Shown here piece after piece: positions 41,401-51,720 of a DNA stretch of 64,000 bases. The position numbers and the translations under genes are program-made. This DNA comes from Heterostelium album PN500 (lineage: Eukaryota; Evosea; Eumycetozoa; Acytosteliales; Acytosteliaceae). How positions within the stretch are numbered: the stretch's first letter is position 1; every line of letters starts with the position of its first letter. Below the pieces are notes generated by a model that was given only the letters and a program-made list of their open reading frames with translations, was not told the origin of the DNA and made no database searches. The stretch is from positions 1,612,001 to 1,676,000 of the forward strand of contig NW_008805070.1 of the NCBI RefSeq assembly GCF_000004825.1. Direction: 5' to 3'.

Positions 41401-42050
41401 CATTCAATCAAATTTTATCAGTTGGTGTGTTACCTAAATCACTGAAATCATTGGTGCTCGGATATATGTTCAAGCAAATATTATCAGTCGGTGTGTTACC
41501 TGAATCACTTGAATCATTGGTGTTTGGAGATGGATTCAATCAAATATTATCAGTCGGTGTGTTACCTGAATCACTGAAATCATTGGTGTTTGGATTATTC
41601 TTCAATCAAATATTATCAGTTGGTGTGTTACCTAAATCACTTGAATCATTGGTGTTTGGAGATGAATTCAATCAAATACTATCAGTCGGTGTACTTCCAT
41701 CATCACTTCGGAGATTATCGTTTTCTTGTAAATATCTAACGAGAAGTTATTTTGGAATGACTTTACCACAATCAATGATAACACTCATTATTGGTATACA
41801 CAAATACTCAAAGAATGAAAACAAATTACTTTCAAATCTAAAAACACTTGAAATTTATCTTGGTGTCGACAACCAAAAAATACAAGCATTGGTGTTAACC
41901 AATTCAAATGATTCACTTGAATTTATCAAAAAAATCTATCCTGATTATTATTCAAAACTCAATTTATCAAAGAAAGGCTTTTTGGATTCTTATAACAATC
42001 AAATTTCAGGAGAATACATCACTGCTCTACTTTTAACAAAACAGAAATAA
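38493..42050 (+). CDS. B-box / coiled-coil / kinase-like / FNIP-repeat protein (pair 2)
   Basis: Five exons (38493-39965, 40033-40250, 40332-40656, 40724-40800, 40883-42050) join in frame to 1086 residues. The B-box is at 8-40 (same spacing as the 30.6-kb gene) and the coiled coil at about 90-170. A kinase-like domain spans about 470-760. Its glycine loop is degenerate (NDVFLVCGTDKRL); the candidate ATP lysine is in YIYKKI, the hinge in IISEYCDGDDL, the catalytic loop is HGIVHCDIKPSNIF (HCD instead of HRD), the magnesium loop is LGDFGCC, and the activation-segment end is GTIGYSSPE. Nine FNIP units follow (about 783-980), then the conserved cap. Exon 1 also has about 120 extra residues relative to the 46.9-kb gene, bounded by two copies of the NKSQS(H/Y)TIN..DYFKQSH motif. 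Confidence 0.85.
41140..41740 (+). repeat. FNIP repeat array, about 9 units of 66 bp
   Basis: In-frame 66-bp units encoding FNQILSVGVLPxSLxxLxxG, flanked by the diverged first (FNQPLQSNSLPPNL) and last (SSLRRLSFSCK) units that cap every array in the window. Confidence 0.9.
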
Positions 42051-42335
42051 ACTTTTTTAAATAAGATTTTTAATTCAATATTGTCTAATTTTTTTATTTT
42101 GATTAATAGCTTTTTTTGGATTAATTTAAGAAAAAAAATCTCATAGATAGATAAAAAACAATTTATTTCAATTTATTATAATTATTATTATTTTATCTTA
42201 ATTGGTATCATTTAAATAAACTTGGTAATATCTGAATGTTTTCTACCTAATAATTTGCAATTGATTGGGTTTTGGTTAAGCTGGTAATATCCTCAATAGT
42301 TGGTGGGTATTGTTAGTTCATGTACAACCAGAATT
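42051..42335. repeat. 3' flank shared with the other two FNIP genes
   Basis: Matches the reverse complement of 30270-30561 over nearly its whole length and 50954-51105 over the first 150 bp. It marks the downstream edge of the duplicated unit. Confidence 0.85.
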
Positions 42336-43163
42336 TTCAAACTCGAATCATTAAAAAGAAATCTAGTAGAACTGTTTTGTAAAAATTACATAAAAAGTAA
42401 GTAAATCTATTATACAGTTAATTGATATGCATTACGTTTGATAACTTTATCGCTTTAAACTTGTATTCTTTTATCATAAAATAGATATATAATATAATAC
42501 TGTACATTTTGATGTTGGTATTCTGCTAACATAATCATTTTTTTTTTAATGATCATTAAAAAAAAAAAATCTTGGAAAAACATGTTTTAAGTTGGTAATG
42601 TTGGGTACGTATTATCTTAATTGATTGTATGAACAGCTAGCTCTTCCCGATTTTGAACTCACTACAGGGATTCCTACAGTGTTTTGGTCAAAGTAGTTCA
42701 AATGAGGAAACCTACGTCGACTAACCAAATGATGATAGTCAACTTTAATTGAATACTTTAATTATTAATTGAATGTATAAATGTTATATTATCATAAAAT
42801 GAATAGGTTTATAATACTGAAAATATTGAATTTGTTTCTGGTTGATCAACTAATATTAAATGTTGTTTAGATTCATCCATAAAAAAATATTAAGTAACGT
42901 TTAAAAAAAACCAATTTTTTTAATTTTATTAAATCAATTATTATTACCTATCATCTAACAATTCATAAACTTAGTTATTAACATATGAAACAGAATTTGT
43001 ACAAAATAAACAAATAATAGTTTATATCATCTATCACTACTCAAACAGAGATTTAAGAAAGCTAGACACCAAGTCAATCACGATGAGTCATCGTTTCAAT
43101 GCTTATTTTTAATTCACAAGATTAATAAAAGAATGCGAATATTAGTATCAAGCAACAACCAAT
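42336..43163. other. Spacer between duplicated units
   Basis: About 830 bp, AT-rich, with no recognised gene. A slightly more G+C-rich patch (about 42600-42740) has no clear open frame or RNA fold that I can support. Confidence 0.4.
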
Positions 43164-43275
43164 TTAAATAGACTGATGTAAAATATTTATTATGTAAGTT
43201 GTTTTGTTACTTAGTTAGTTTTTATATTATATATATATATATGATAATCTAATTATTTCTTTCAATGCTACAGAA
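43164..43275. repeat. Second copy of the segment at 28301-28350, with an intron-like insert
   Basis: Between the shared halves lies a sequence beginning GTAAGTTG; the right half ends in TGCTACAG. So 43194-43274 reads like an 81-bp intron, and the 28-kb copy lacks its first 52 bases including the donor. Both are old gene pieces. Confidence 0.6.
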
Positions 43276-43279
43276 TTTA

Positions 43280-43960
43280 GAGCAAATAATATGTATAACA
43301 AAAGATAGTGATACTACAAAGTTTAGTTTGGAGGTAAATATTCACAATATAAAGTTTATATTTATTGATTACTAATTGTATAGAGCACATGTACAATAGT
43401 AACAAAAATTTTAATATATTTAATAAACTAAGATGCCATACTCGTTACTGTACACATATCACCAAGGAAATGATCATACTATTGCTTTTATGGAAATAAT
43501 TTGATATGAACGTTGAGTAACGTATGCTATCACTGTGTAACTTAATTATTCACATATAACACCGATAATAATACTTTTTTTTTTTGTTGTTTTTAAAAAT
43601 ATAGACTAGCTTGTTAGTTTTTACCAGCAAAATCTAGACGGTTGGATATATGAATAGTGAGAAAAGATTGGTTTTGTGGGACAGTGTCGCTATCATATTG
43701 AACCCGAATCATTCATTAAAGTCGGTACTCTGGTTTGATCAGTTTAGACAAGAGACTAAAAACTACGATGGTCGCTAGTGACAATCGACTATTCCACCTC
43801 CTATAGAGCACCTAGGTAAGTTGTGTACGTTCCACCTAGCGAATCTAGCTCGCCAGAAAAGATTCGCCACATCATTACCTGAGACTGTATTACCTTTAAC
43901 GATATTAGATGTACCACCGATTTCTTTTTTACCAGATTCACTCCAACCTAGACCACCCAT
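43280..43960. repeat. Duplicated non-genic block, copy 2 (copy 1 at 35100-36050)
   Basis: See the copy at 35.1 kb. This copy keeps a longer minus-strand frame (43960-43775) containing SGKKEIGGTSNIVKGNTVSG and NDVANLF. No family was recognised. It lies 3' of the propeller gene at 44775, the same relative place as copy 1. Confidence 0.7.
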
Positions 43961-44049
43961 TTATGCAGTAACCTTAAGTTATAGATGTGGAAGCAGAATA
44001 TCTATAGGTAATATCTGTACAAGAGCAGAACCATTTTATCATCTCTATG

Positions 44050-44330
44050 GCACCTATGTCTGCAACACTAGGTACAGATGATAGAATAACTTAAGTAGGA
44101 CATTTGCATACTTGGATGTGTTACAGCGAAGCGTGTTGAACAAAGCTATCTCAACTTTAATCAAGCTGATGAATGTAAGGCTAGAGACATGATCACCACT
44201 AATAAACCGAATGCCAAGGTAACTCTCAAGGGCAGTAGAGATAGAGAAGATGGATCGAGAAGAGCCGATGACCCTGACAGTATATTCTCTGATGGCAGAT
44301 TTTAACAAGTCAAACCAACCCAAGAACTAT
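44050..44330 (-). mobile_element. Possible LINE reverse-transcriptase fragment
   Basis: A minus-strand frame of 89 codons contains ALESYLGIRFISGD and LIKVEIALFNTLRCNTSKY, which resemble the 'YLG' plus helix region found after the polymerase domain in non-LTR retrotransposons. It is short and isolated. A chance frame or a host-gene relic is possible. Confidence 0.25.
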
Positions 44331-44774
44331 GTATAGCTCTTCGAAGGATGTTGCTGCAACCTCAAAGTTAAATCAATTTATCTAATTAATAATCAATAAA
44401 AGTCCATATTATAGAAAACAAATCAAACAAATGATCTTTTAGAAATTCAAAACTCTCGTTTGTTACTGATTTCAATTGTTTGATCGGCAGTTGTGATGTT
44501 GATGGTTGTTATTTTCTCCGATCAATACGTTATATCAAACATTGAGCATTTATTAAAAGTATTGTCCTGCTGGGCTCTTAAGAAAGTGTAACTATTATCA
44601 ATTTTTTGTTATTATCTCCTTCGGCGAATGAACTCGTGTATTTCCTGAATACTTTGCTTTTAAATTAAATTATTTTTTTAGTTGATTTCAAATTTAATGT
44701 TGAAAGATAGTATTAATGTACAATATATTATTCAAATTGTAAAATATTTATAATAGGTTTATTTAAATTGTAAA
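44331..44774. other. Spacer 3' of the propeller gene
   Basis: About 440 bp AT-rich DNA with nothing recognised. Confidence 0.4.
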
Positions 44775-46622
44775 TTATTTATTTTTTATTTCCACTGGTG
44801 CTGATGCACACCACAACCTTTCTTTTCCATCTTTTTCATTATTCATAAAGTATTGTTCCCATAGTTTATCTTCAATCGAATATCTGAAATTACCATATTT
44901 AGTACCACCAAATGTGTAGACAAAACTTGATGTTGAAGATTCACGCTGATACATCAGCATCAAGTATGCATTCTCCCGGGTTAAGTCAGGAATTAACTGT
45001 AGATTGTTGGTTACCTTTGGAGTGCTTTCAACATTGTATCGGATGAATTGCACTTCTGGATCTCGTGAATGAATGTAGAACGTACCATTGTTATCGTGAC
45101 AAGCTGTGTATGCTTTAAAGTTAGGGTGAAATTTGGTCTCAACAGTCGTTTTGGTTGCAATATCAAACTCTATAATAAAATCTCTATTGTAAGGTATGGA
45201 ATATAATATACCTTTGAAGATCATCGAGGATACCTGTTGACCATAATCCACTGTAAATTGAAAATATTTTTGATCGAATTGCATTGTCTTGATATTGAAT
45301 CGGTCGATTCTATTGGTTTTGAAACCATTAACCAAATAGATATGATCTTGACCATCATAACAAACTGATATAAAGCAATCACCTTGGATTCCAATCATCT
45401 CACCGAAGATAGTCGATTTATCTTTGATTGAAATCCTGCGCCATTGATTTATATTATTTTTACCACCGAATATGTAGATATTTTCACCAATTGTTATATT
45501 CGATGAATAAGTCATTTTAAAACAATGTCCAATAGCGAATTCCTCGGATTTGTTGTTTGATGTGTTGATAAGAGTGACTCCTCCTTCAATCTTTGTGGCA
45601 TCGTTTGATTGGTACGTAGACATGATGTAGTTTCCTTGTAAATCGGTTTTACTTGGGGGAAGTGTTGACGCCACTAAACCTATTGTTTGTTGTATGATCG
45701 GGCCGAATCTACTGAAATCAATATCCTTAATACATAGCCTAATGTCATTATAGTATTGGTCGCTGTCGAAGTTATTGCTGATTAGGTCTGCTGCTGGGTT
45801 ATTGGGTTCTTTCATGTATTTAAGAATGACATCCAATAATATTGAATCTGTGTCATCTTTGTGAAGTTCTCGTAAAATATTAATAGTATCGTCCACATTA
45901 TGATTGAACAAAGTCTGGCTGTTGGCATTAACAAACGACTGTATATTCGAGCTATTTGAAATTGATTTCGCTATGTATTCTATTGAATATTGTTCGGCTC
46001 GATCTTGACTGGGCTCCTCCTTTGATTTTGTTTCTGATTGACTGCAATCCATATCATCACTACTGTTATTATCTATTGCACCATTTAAGCTGTTACTATT
46101 GTTGTTGTTATTGTTGCTGTTATTATTATTATTGTTATTTGTACTTATTTCACTATTTACTATTGCTATCTTTATAAACTCTTGTAAATCTTTTACTTTA
46201 CTATTGATTTGTGTTTTTAATTTGTCCTTGTTTTCAAAAATGGATCTTTTAAACTTTGCCTCTAGATCTGTAAAGTACTTGTGTATTTTCCTGAAATACT
46301 CTGCTATCTCTTTTTCTGATTCCAACATGTAAAGATATCGATCCGTTGAAATTTTGAGTACTTTCCAAATTGATTCTGCTAAGAACTCGATGAATATTTC
46401 TGATTGATTTTGTTGATTTTGTTGATTTTTTTGATTTTTTTGAAAAAATTTATTTAAATACTCTTTGATATCTTCTACGTCATTTAAATATAAATCTATT
46501 TTATCTAACTGTTCTCGATGAGTTTTTTTGAAATGATCACAAAAACAATGTTGTTTGCAAATCAACTTTTTGCAATGAAAACATATATGAGTGGATTTAA
46601 TATTATGATTTTCACAATTCAT
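44775..46622 (-). CDS. B-box / coiled-coil / kelch-like propeller protein, intact (pair 3)
   Basis: Single exon, 615 residues. The B-box is variant: C3-x2-H6-x7-C14-x2-C17-x4-C22-x2-H25, with Cys26 and Cys28, H30 and H35, so one usual Cys is His or shifted. The coiled coil (about 80-165) contains SIWKVLKISTDRYLYMLE and YFRKIHKYFTDLEAKFK. The linker is Asn/Ser-rich with ILLDVILKYMKEP and FGPIIQQTIGLVASTLPP. The propeller from about 335 has GENIYIFGGKNNINQW, CYDGQDHIYLVNGFKTNRID, ACHDNNGTFYIHSRDPEVQF and VYTFGGTKYGNFRYSIE. It is closest to the 36.5-kb gene (shared HSRDPE/HSKEPE blade), fitting the tandem-unit model. It is divergent from the FNIP-kinase gene 248 bp away. Confidence 0.88.
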   Translation of the reverse strand: MNCENHNIKSTHICFHCKKLICKQHCFCDHFKKTHREQLDKIDLYLNDVEDIKEYLNKFFQKNQKNQQNQQNQSEIFIEFLAESIWKVLKISTDRYLYMLESEKEIAEYFRKIHKYFTDLEAKFKRSIFENKDKLKTQINSKVKDLQEFIKIAIVNSEISTNNNNNNNSNNNNNNSNSLNGAIDNNSSDDMDCSQSETKSKEEPSQDRAEQYSIEYIAKSISNSSNIQSFVNANSQTLFNHNVDDTINILRELHKDDTDSILLDVILKYMKEPNNPAADLISNNFDSDQYYNDIRLCIKDIDFSRFGPIIQQTIGLVASTLPPSKTDLQGNYIMSTYQSNDATKIEGGVTLINTSNNKSEEFAIGHCFKMTYSSNITIGENIYIFGGKNNINQWRRISIKDKSTIFGEMIGIQGDCFISVCYDGQDHIYLVNGFKTNRIDRFNIKTMQFDQKYFQFTVDYGQQVSSMIFKGILYSIPYNRDFIIEFDIATKTTVETKFHPNFKAYTACHDNNGTFYIHSRDPEVQFIRYNVESTPKVTNNLQLIPDLTRENAYLMLMYQRESSTSSFVYTFGGTKYGNFRYSIEDKLWEQYFMNNEKDGKERLWCASAPVEIKNK

Positions 46623-46870
46623 TTATATTGATTTATGATTGAACTAATTTAAAAATAAAAAGGTATAATGTCTTATTAAAAAAAACAGTTTCACACAATG
46701 TCATTCTGAAAAAAAAATTGAAAAAAAAAACAAAAAAAATAAAATCAAGAATTTGAGTTCACAAAAAACGTTACAAAAAACAAATCTGATGACCCAAAGA
46801 AAAAAAATTTTAATCTCAAAATATTTCATTTTTTTTTTCTCTAATTTGTTTATTTATTTTTTTTAACTAT
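46623..46870. promoter_or_regulatory. Divergent promoter region of pair 3
   Basis: 248 bp of A- and T-runs between two start codons. Same arrangement as pairs 1 and 2. Confidence 0.55.
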
Positions 46871-49800
46871 ATGAATATGGATAAAGAGAATAATAATTTA
46901 TGTACTCTCCATCAGAGATCACTAGAGTTCATATGTAATTTATGTAAAAAGTCAATGTGTACGAAATGCATTTCCGTTCATTACAGAGAGGAACCAACTC
47001 ATCTCGATCACTGTCAGCACATTGACGCTAAAGATGATCAACATATTGATAATAATAATAATAATGATAGTCAATCATCTTTTAATAATAGAGTAGAGAG
47101 TGACTATGATAGATATTATTCGTTCATAAAGTTAAAGACAGCATCAGTTTGGGAAACGATTAGGTCATCAACTACGAGATATCAAGATCTATTGGATCGA
47201 GAGAACAAGTTATTACAACATTTCAAAGAGTTAAAAGAGTTGTTGGAAGCTGAGGAAAGTAAAGCTAGGCTATCGATCGACAAAGATAGAGAGGAACTAG
47301 AGAAGCAAATCAATATGAGTATTAACGAATTAAAAGAATTAAATATTACGATCAGTATGATGGGTAGAATATTTAAAAGTCAAAAGATAGGCAATATAAT
47401 CGATGATACCGACAATATATCTTCATCTCTGCAGTTTTCAACAGCAAATTTATTGAAACAAGTTGCCAGCTCTTGCTCATTGGAATCATTTATCAATGTT
47501 GATAATCAAACATTGTTCAATGATAATCAGATTGAAATTCCTCAAAGCTACAGTTCACCCCCTTCAACATCATTGTTGGATATCGTTCATAAATACAATG
47601 ATCAATTTCAATCACACATTAGTAACAATAATAACAATAACAACAATACCAACTCCTTATCACAAACACAATCTGATAAATTCACAAATAAAATACCCAA
47701 TATCAATCAAATCGTACCACCAATCTCAATAAAATCATCGCAATCCATAATAGAGTCAAATTCTATACCTATATCTAACGCAGAGTTGGTAAACAAATCA
47801 CAATCTCACACAATCAATATTGAAAAATCTCTAACCAATCTTGACTATTTCAAACAATCATATATCATTAATAACAAACAATATCATTCAATATCAAGAT
47901 TTCCAAACAGTAATAATATCAATGATGTTTTTTTAGTGTGTGGAACTGACCAAAGATTGGTAAGATCATTTTGATATCTATTTAATCAATTAACATTTTG
48001 TAAGACTAACAAAATCAATACAAAAGTATATTTATAAAAAGATAAACTATAAAGAAAATCAAAAATCTTATGAAAGAGCTGAGAATGAAATCAAAGCAAT
48101 GAAATTACTCAAAGGTAATCCAAGATTTGTTCAACTAGCTGACTATCATCATGATAAAGACAACCAAATCTTTCATATCATCTCTGAATATTGTGATGGC
48201 GGTGATCTTGATCAAAAGTATAAACGTTTAATTGATCTGAATATGTAGGTATAAAAACATAAAATATTTGATTCTTATAGAGATATGGATTAATATTATA
48301 CTAACCACTATATTTAAATATAATAGAATCTTTGAAGAATCAGATATTAGTAATTATATTTCACAACTTTTTAATATTCTTTTGGATCTTGATAAACATG
48401 GAATTGTTCATTGTGATATCAAACCTTCAAATATATTCATTGATGGTGGTAGTTTGATGCTTGGTGATTTTGGATGTTGTAAATTCATTGATGAATCAAT
48501 ATCCATTGAATATCAAGATGCAAAAGTATTTTTTGAGCTACCTGTTGTCATAAAATATCCAACTATATCTAATATGAATTCAAATTCACTTATAAATGCA
48601 ACTCGTGGAACTATTGGTTATATTTCACCAGTAAGTAAATTGTTTTTCGTTTAATTAAGTATATTTTTAACCTATTTTAACTATTTAACTCACTAGGAAG
48701 CAATCAAACGACAATATGCACAATCATGTGACATCTTTTCAATTGGATCAACGATACTTAAATTATTATGTTGGTAAATACTCGAATAATCATATTTAAA
48801 ATATTGTTATCAATCAGATACTAACTCGTTATTTTTGAATATTTAAATTGATCAGTCATCAAGATGATCGAAATAATCATATACGATTCAAATCTACTGG
48901 TGAAATTATCATTTCAGAATCCAGATATTCAAAACAATTGATTCAATTTATTCATCGATTGCTAGATCAGAATCCAAAGAATAGAGAATCATTGAATCAA
49001 TTATTAAACCAATATATTGAAACTATCATCGATCAACATACAATAAGATTTAATTTAAACACTACATTCAAAAACAACTCAGTCAATATCACTGTAATTG
49101 AATTTGGAAATGAATTTAATCAACCATTGCAATCTAATTCACTCCCTCCAAATCTGACATCATTATCATTTGGATCTAATTTCAATCAAATATTATCAGT
49201 CGGTGTGTTACCTGAATCACTGAAATCATTGGTGTTTGGACTTGTCTTCAATCAAATATTATCAGCTGGTGTGTTACCTAAATCACTGAAATCATTGGTG
49301 TTTGGATTTTATTTCAATCAAATATTATCTGTCGGTGTGTTACCTGAATCACTAAAATTATTGGTGTTTGGAGATAGATTCAATCAAAAATTATCAGTCG
49401 GTGTGTTACCTGAATCACTGAAATCATTGGTGTTCGGAGATGGATTCAATCAAATATTATCAGTCGGTGTGTTACCTAAATCACTTGAATCATTGGTGTT
49501 TGGATATAGATTCAATCAAATATTATCAATCGGTGTGTTACCTGAATCACTGAAATCATTGGTGTTCGGAGATGGATTCAATCAAATATTATCAGTCGGT
49601 GTGTTACCTGAATCACTTGAATCATTGAAGTTTGGATATTCATTCAATCAAATATTATCAGTCGGTGTGTTACCTGAATCACTTGAATCATTGGTGCTTG
49701 GAGATGGATTCAATCAAATATTATCAGTCGGTGTGTTACCTGAATCACTTGAATCATTGAAGTTTGGATTTTATTTCAATCAAATATTATCAGTCGGTGT

Positions 49801-50953
49801 GTTACCTGAATCACTAAAATTATTGGTGTTTGGAGATAGATTCAATCAAATATTATCAGTCGGTGTGTTACCTGAATCACTTGAATCATTGAAGTTTGGA
49901 TATGGATTCAATCAAATATTATCAGTCGGTGTGTTACCTGAATCACTTGAATTATTGGAGTTTGGATATGCATTCAATCAAATATTATCAGTCGGTGTGT
50001 TATCTGAATCACTGAAATCATTGGTGTTTGGAGATGGATTCAATCAAATATTATCAGTCGGTGTGTTATCTGAATCACTGAAATCATTGGTGTTTGGATA
50101 TGCATTCAATCAAATATTATCAATTGATGTGTTACCTGAATCACTTGAATTATTGGTGTTTGGATATGCATTCAATCAAATATTATCAGTCGGTGTGTTA
50201 CCTGAATCACTGAAATCATTGGTGTTTGGAGATGGATTCAATCAAATATTATCAGTCGGTGTGTTACCTAAATCACTGAAATCATTGGTGTTCGGAAATA
50301 GATTCAATCAAATATTATCAGTCGGTGTGTTACCTGAATCACTTGAATCATTGAAGTTTGGATATGCATTCAATCAAATATTATCAGTCGATGTGTTACC
50401 TGAATCACTTGAATCATTGGTGTTTGGAGATGGATTCAATCAAATATTATCAGTCGATGTGTTACCTGAATCACTGAAATCATTGGTGCTTGGATATTCA
50501 TTCAATCAAATATTATCAGTCGGTGTGTTACCTAAATCACTTGAATCATTGGTGCTTGGAGATGAATTCAATCAAATATTATCAGTCGGTGTACTTCCAT
50601 CATCACTTCGGAGATTATCACTTTCTAGTAAATATCTTACGAGTAGTTATTTTGGAATGACTTTACCACAATCAATGATAACATTCATTATTGGTATGCA
50701 TCACAAAGACTCAAAGAATGAAAACAAATTACTTTCAAATCTAAAAACACTTGAAATTTATCTTGGTGTCGACAACCAAACAATACAAGCATTGGTGTTA
50801 ACCAATTCAAATGATTCACTTGAATTTATCAAAGAATTCTATCCTGATTATTATTCAACACGCAATTTATCAAAGATAGGCTTTGTGGATTCTCATAACA
50901 ATCAAATTTCAGGAGAATACATCACTGCTCTACTTTTAACAAAACAGAAATAA
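46871..50953 (+). CDS. B-box / coiled-coil / kinase-like / FNIP-repeat protein, longest array (pair 3)
   Basis: Five exons (46871-47959, 48027-48244, 48327-48630, 48697-48773, 48856-50953) join in frame to 1261 residues. Intron positions and phases match the 38.5-kb gene. The B-box is C11-x2-H14-x7-C22-x2-C25-x4-C30-x2-C33-x3-H37-x5-H43. The coiled coil is at about 85-170. The kinase-like domain (about 340-640) has IISEYCDGGDL, HGIVHCDIKPSNIF, LGDFGCC and GTIGYISPE, with YIYKKI as the likely lysine strand. About 23 FNIP units (about 648-1154) and the cap ending LLLTKQK follow. A basal Ser/Thr-kinase (NEK-like) character is suggested by the EYC-GGDL hinge; the HCD loop and poor glycine loop leave activity uncertain. 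Confidence 0.85.
49110..50640 (+). repeat. FNIP repeat array, about 23 units of 66 bp
   Basis: In-frame units, largest array in the window. Most differences between units fall at the same few positions (E/K before SL, K/E after SL, V/K/E before FG, and the two residues after G). First and last units are the conserved caps. Confidence 0.9.
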
Positions 50954-51105
50954 ACTTTTTTTAAATAAGATTTTTATTTCAATATTGTCTAATTTTTTTT
51001 TATTATGATAAAGAAATAAAAATCTCATAGATAGATAAAAAAAAAAATTTTATTTTATTTTATTATAATTATTATTATTTTATCTTAATTGGTATCATTT
51101 AATAG
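50954..51105. repeat. 3' flank of the FNIP gene; right edge of the duplicated unit
   Basis: Matches 42051-42215 and the reverse complement of 30400-30561, then diverges after GGTATCATTTAA (about 51100). This places the right breakpoint of the segmental duplication. Confidence 0.85.
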
Positions 51106-51297
51106 GAGGATACAAAAGGATTGCTGATGAAGACTGGGCATCTGGATATCCCAACTTTCTGGAACTCTTGAGGCTAAAAGTGACCCACTTGGTAGTGCTA
51201 TAGCTCCGCAACTAATCAATATTCTTGTGATTGTATTGTATTGCCATCGGTACCCTTGAAGTTGGTGTTTGTTGATTGCTCTGAGGTTCGGTAAAAA

Positions 51298-51720
51298 ATG
51301 AGTGACTCAGAGTCAGAAGCTTCAATATCAACAACCACAACATCATCTTCTTCTTATTCAATATTAGATACTTCAAAGTTCAAATCACACATATGGAAAC
51401 ATTTCCAATTAAGATGTTTCTCAGATGGATCCAGAAAAGCAGTTTGTAGTATTGGACATTGTAAATATTCCTTTACATACGACGTTGGACATAGCCAGAC
51501 CAATTCAGGCTCTAATCACCTCAAAAAGAAACATCCAAACCTGGATGGCCAAGCAAAGATTTCAAGTAATGGAGAAATTAGTTTGTCATTTCGAGAGAAG
51601 ATGATTAGGTGGATTGTTAAAAGAAATCACCGGTCGTTGTTAAGAAATCACCGGTCGTTGTTAAGAAATCACCGGTCGTTGTTAAGAAATCACCGGTCGT
51701 TGTTAAGAAATCACCGGTGA
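51298..51720 (+). CDS. BED-type zinc-finger protein fragment with a 21-bp in-frame repeat
   Basis: 140 residues. A Ser/Thr-rich start is followed by a BED-like finger (about residues 27-80): KSHIWKHFQLRCF, then C-x4-C, and H..H in SGSNHLKKKH. BED fingers are DNA-binding modules found at the N-terminus of hAT transposases and of domesticated host genes. After residue 100 the frame runs into five copies of a 21-bp unit read as RNHRSLL. A shift of frame would read the same DNA as KKSPVVV. No transposase catalytic domain follows within the next kilobase, so this is a fragment or a small domesticated gene. Confidence 0.55.
   Translation: MSDSESEASISTTTTSSSSYSILDTSKFKSHIWKHFQLRCFSDGSRKAVCSIGHCKYSFTYDVGHSQTNSGSNHLKKKHPNLDGQAKISSNGEISLSFREKMIRWIVKRNHRSLLRNHRSLLRNHRSLLRNHRSLLRNHR
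51622..51720. repeat. 21-bp minisatellite, five units
   Basis: Units share AAGAAATCACCGGTCGTTGTT, with the palindrome ACCGGT near 51629, 51650, 51671, 51692 and 51713. The last unit changes to CCGGTGA, creating the stop codon. Confidence 0.9.

Noticed and set aside
42600-42760. Possible structured RNA in a G+C-richer patch
   Set aside because: No tRNA, snRNA or class I RNA signature could be found.
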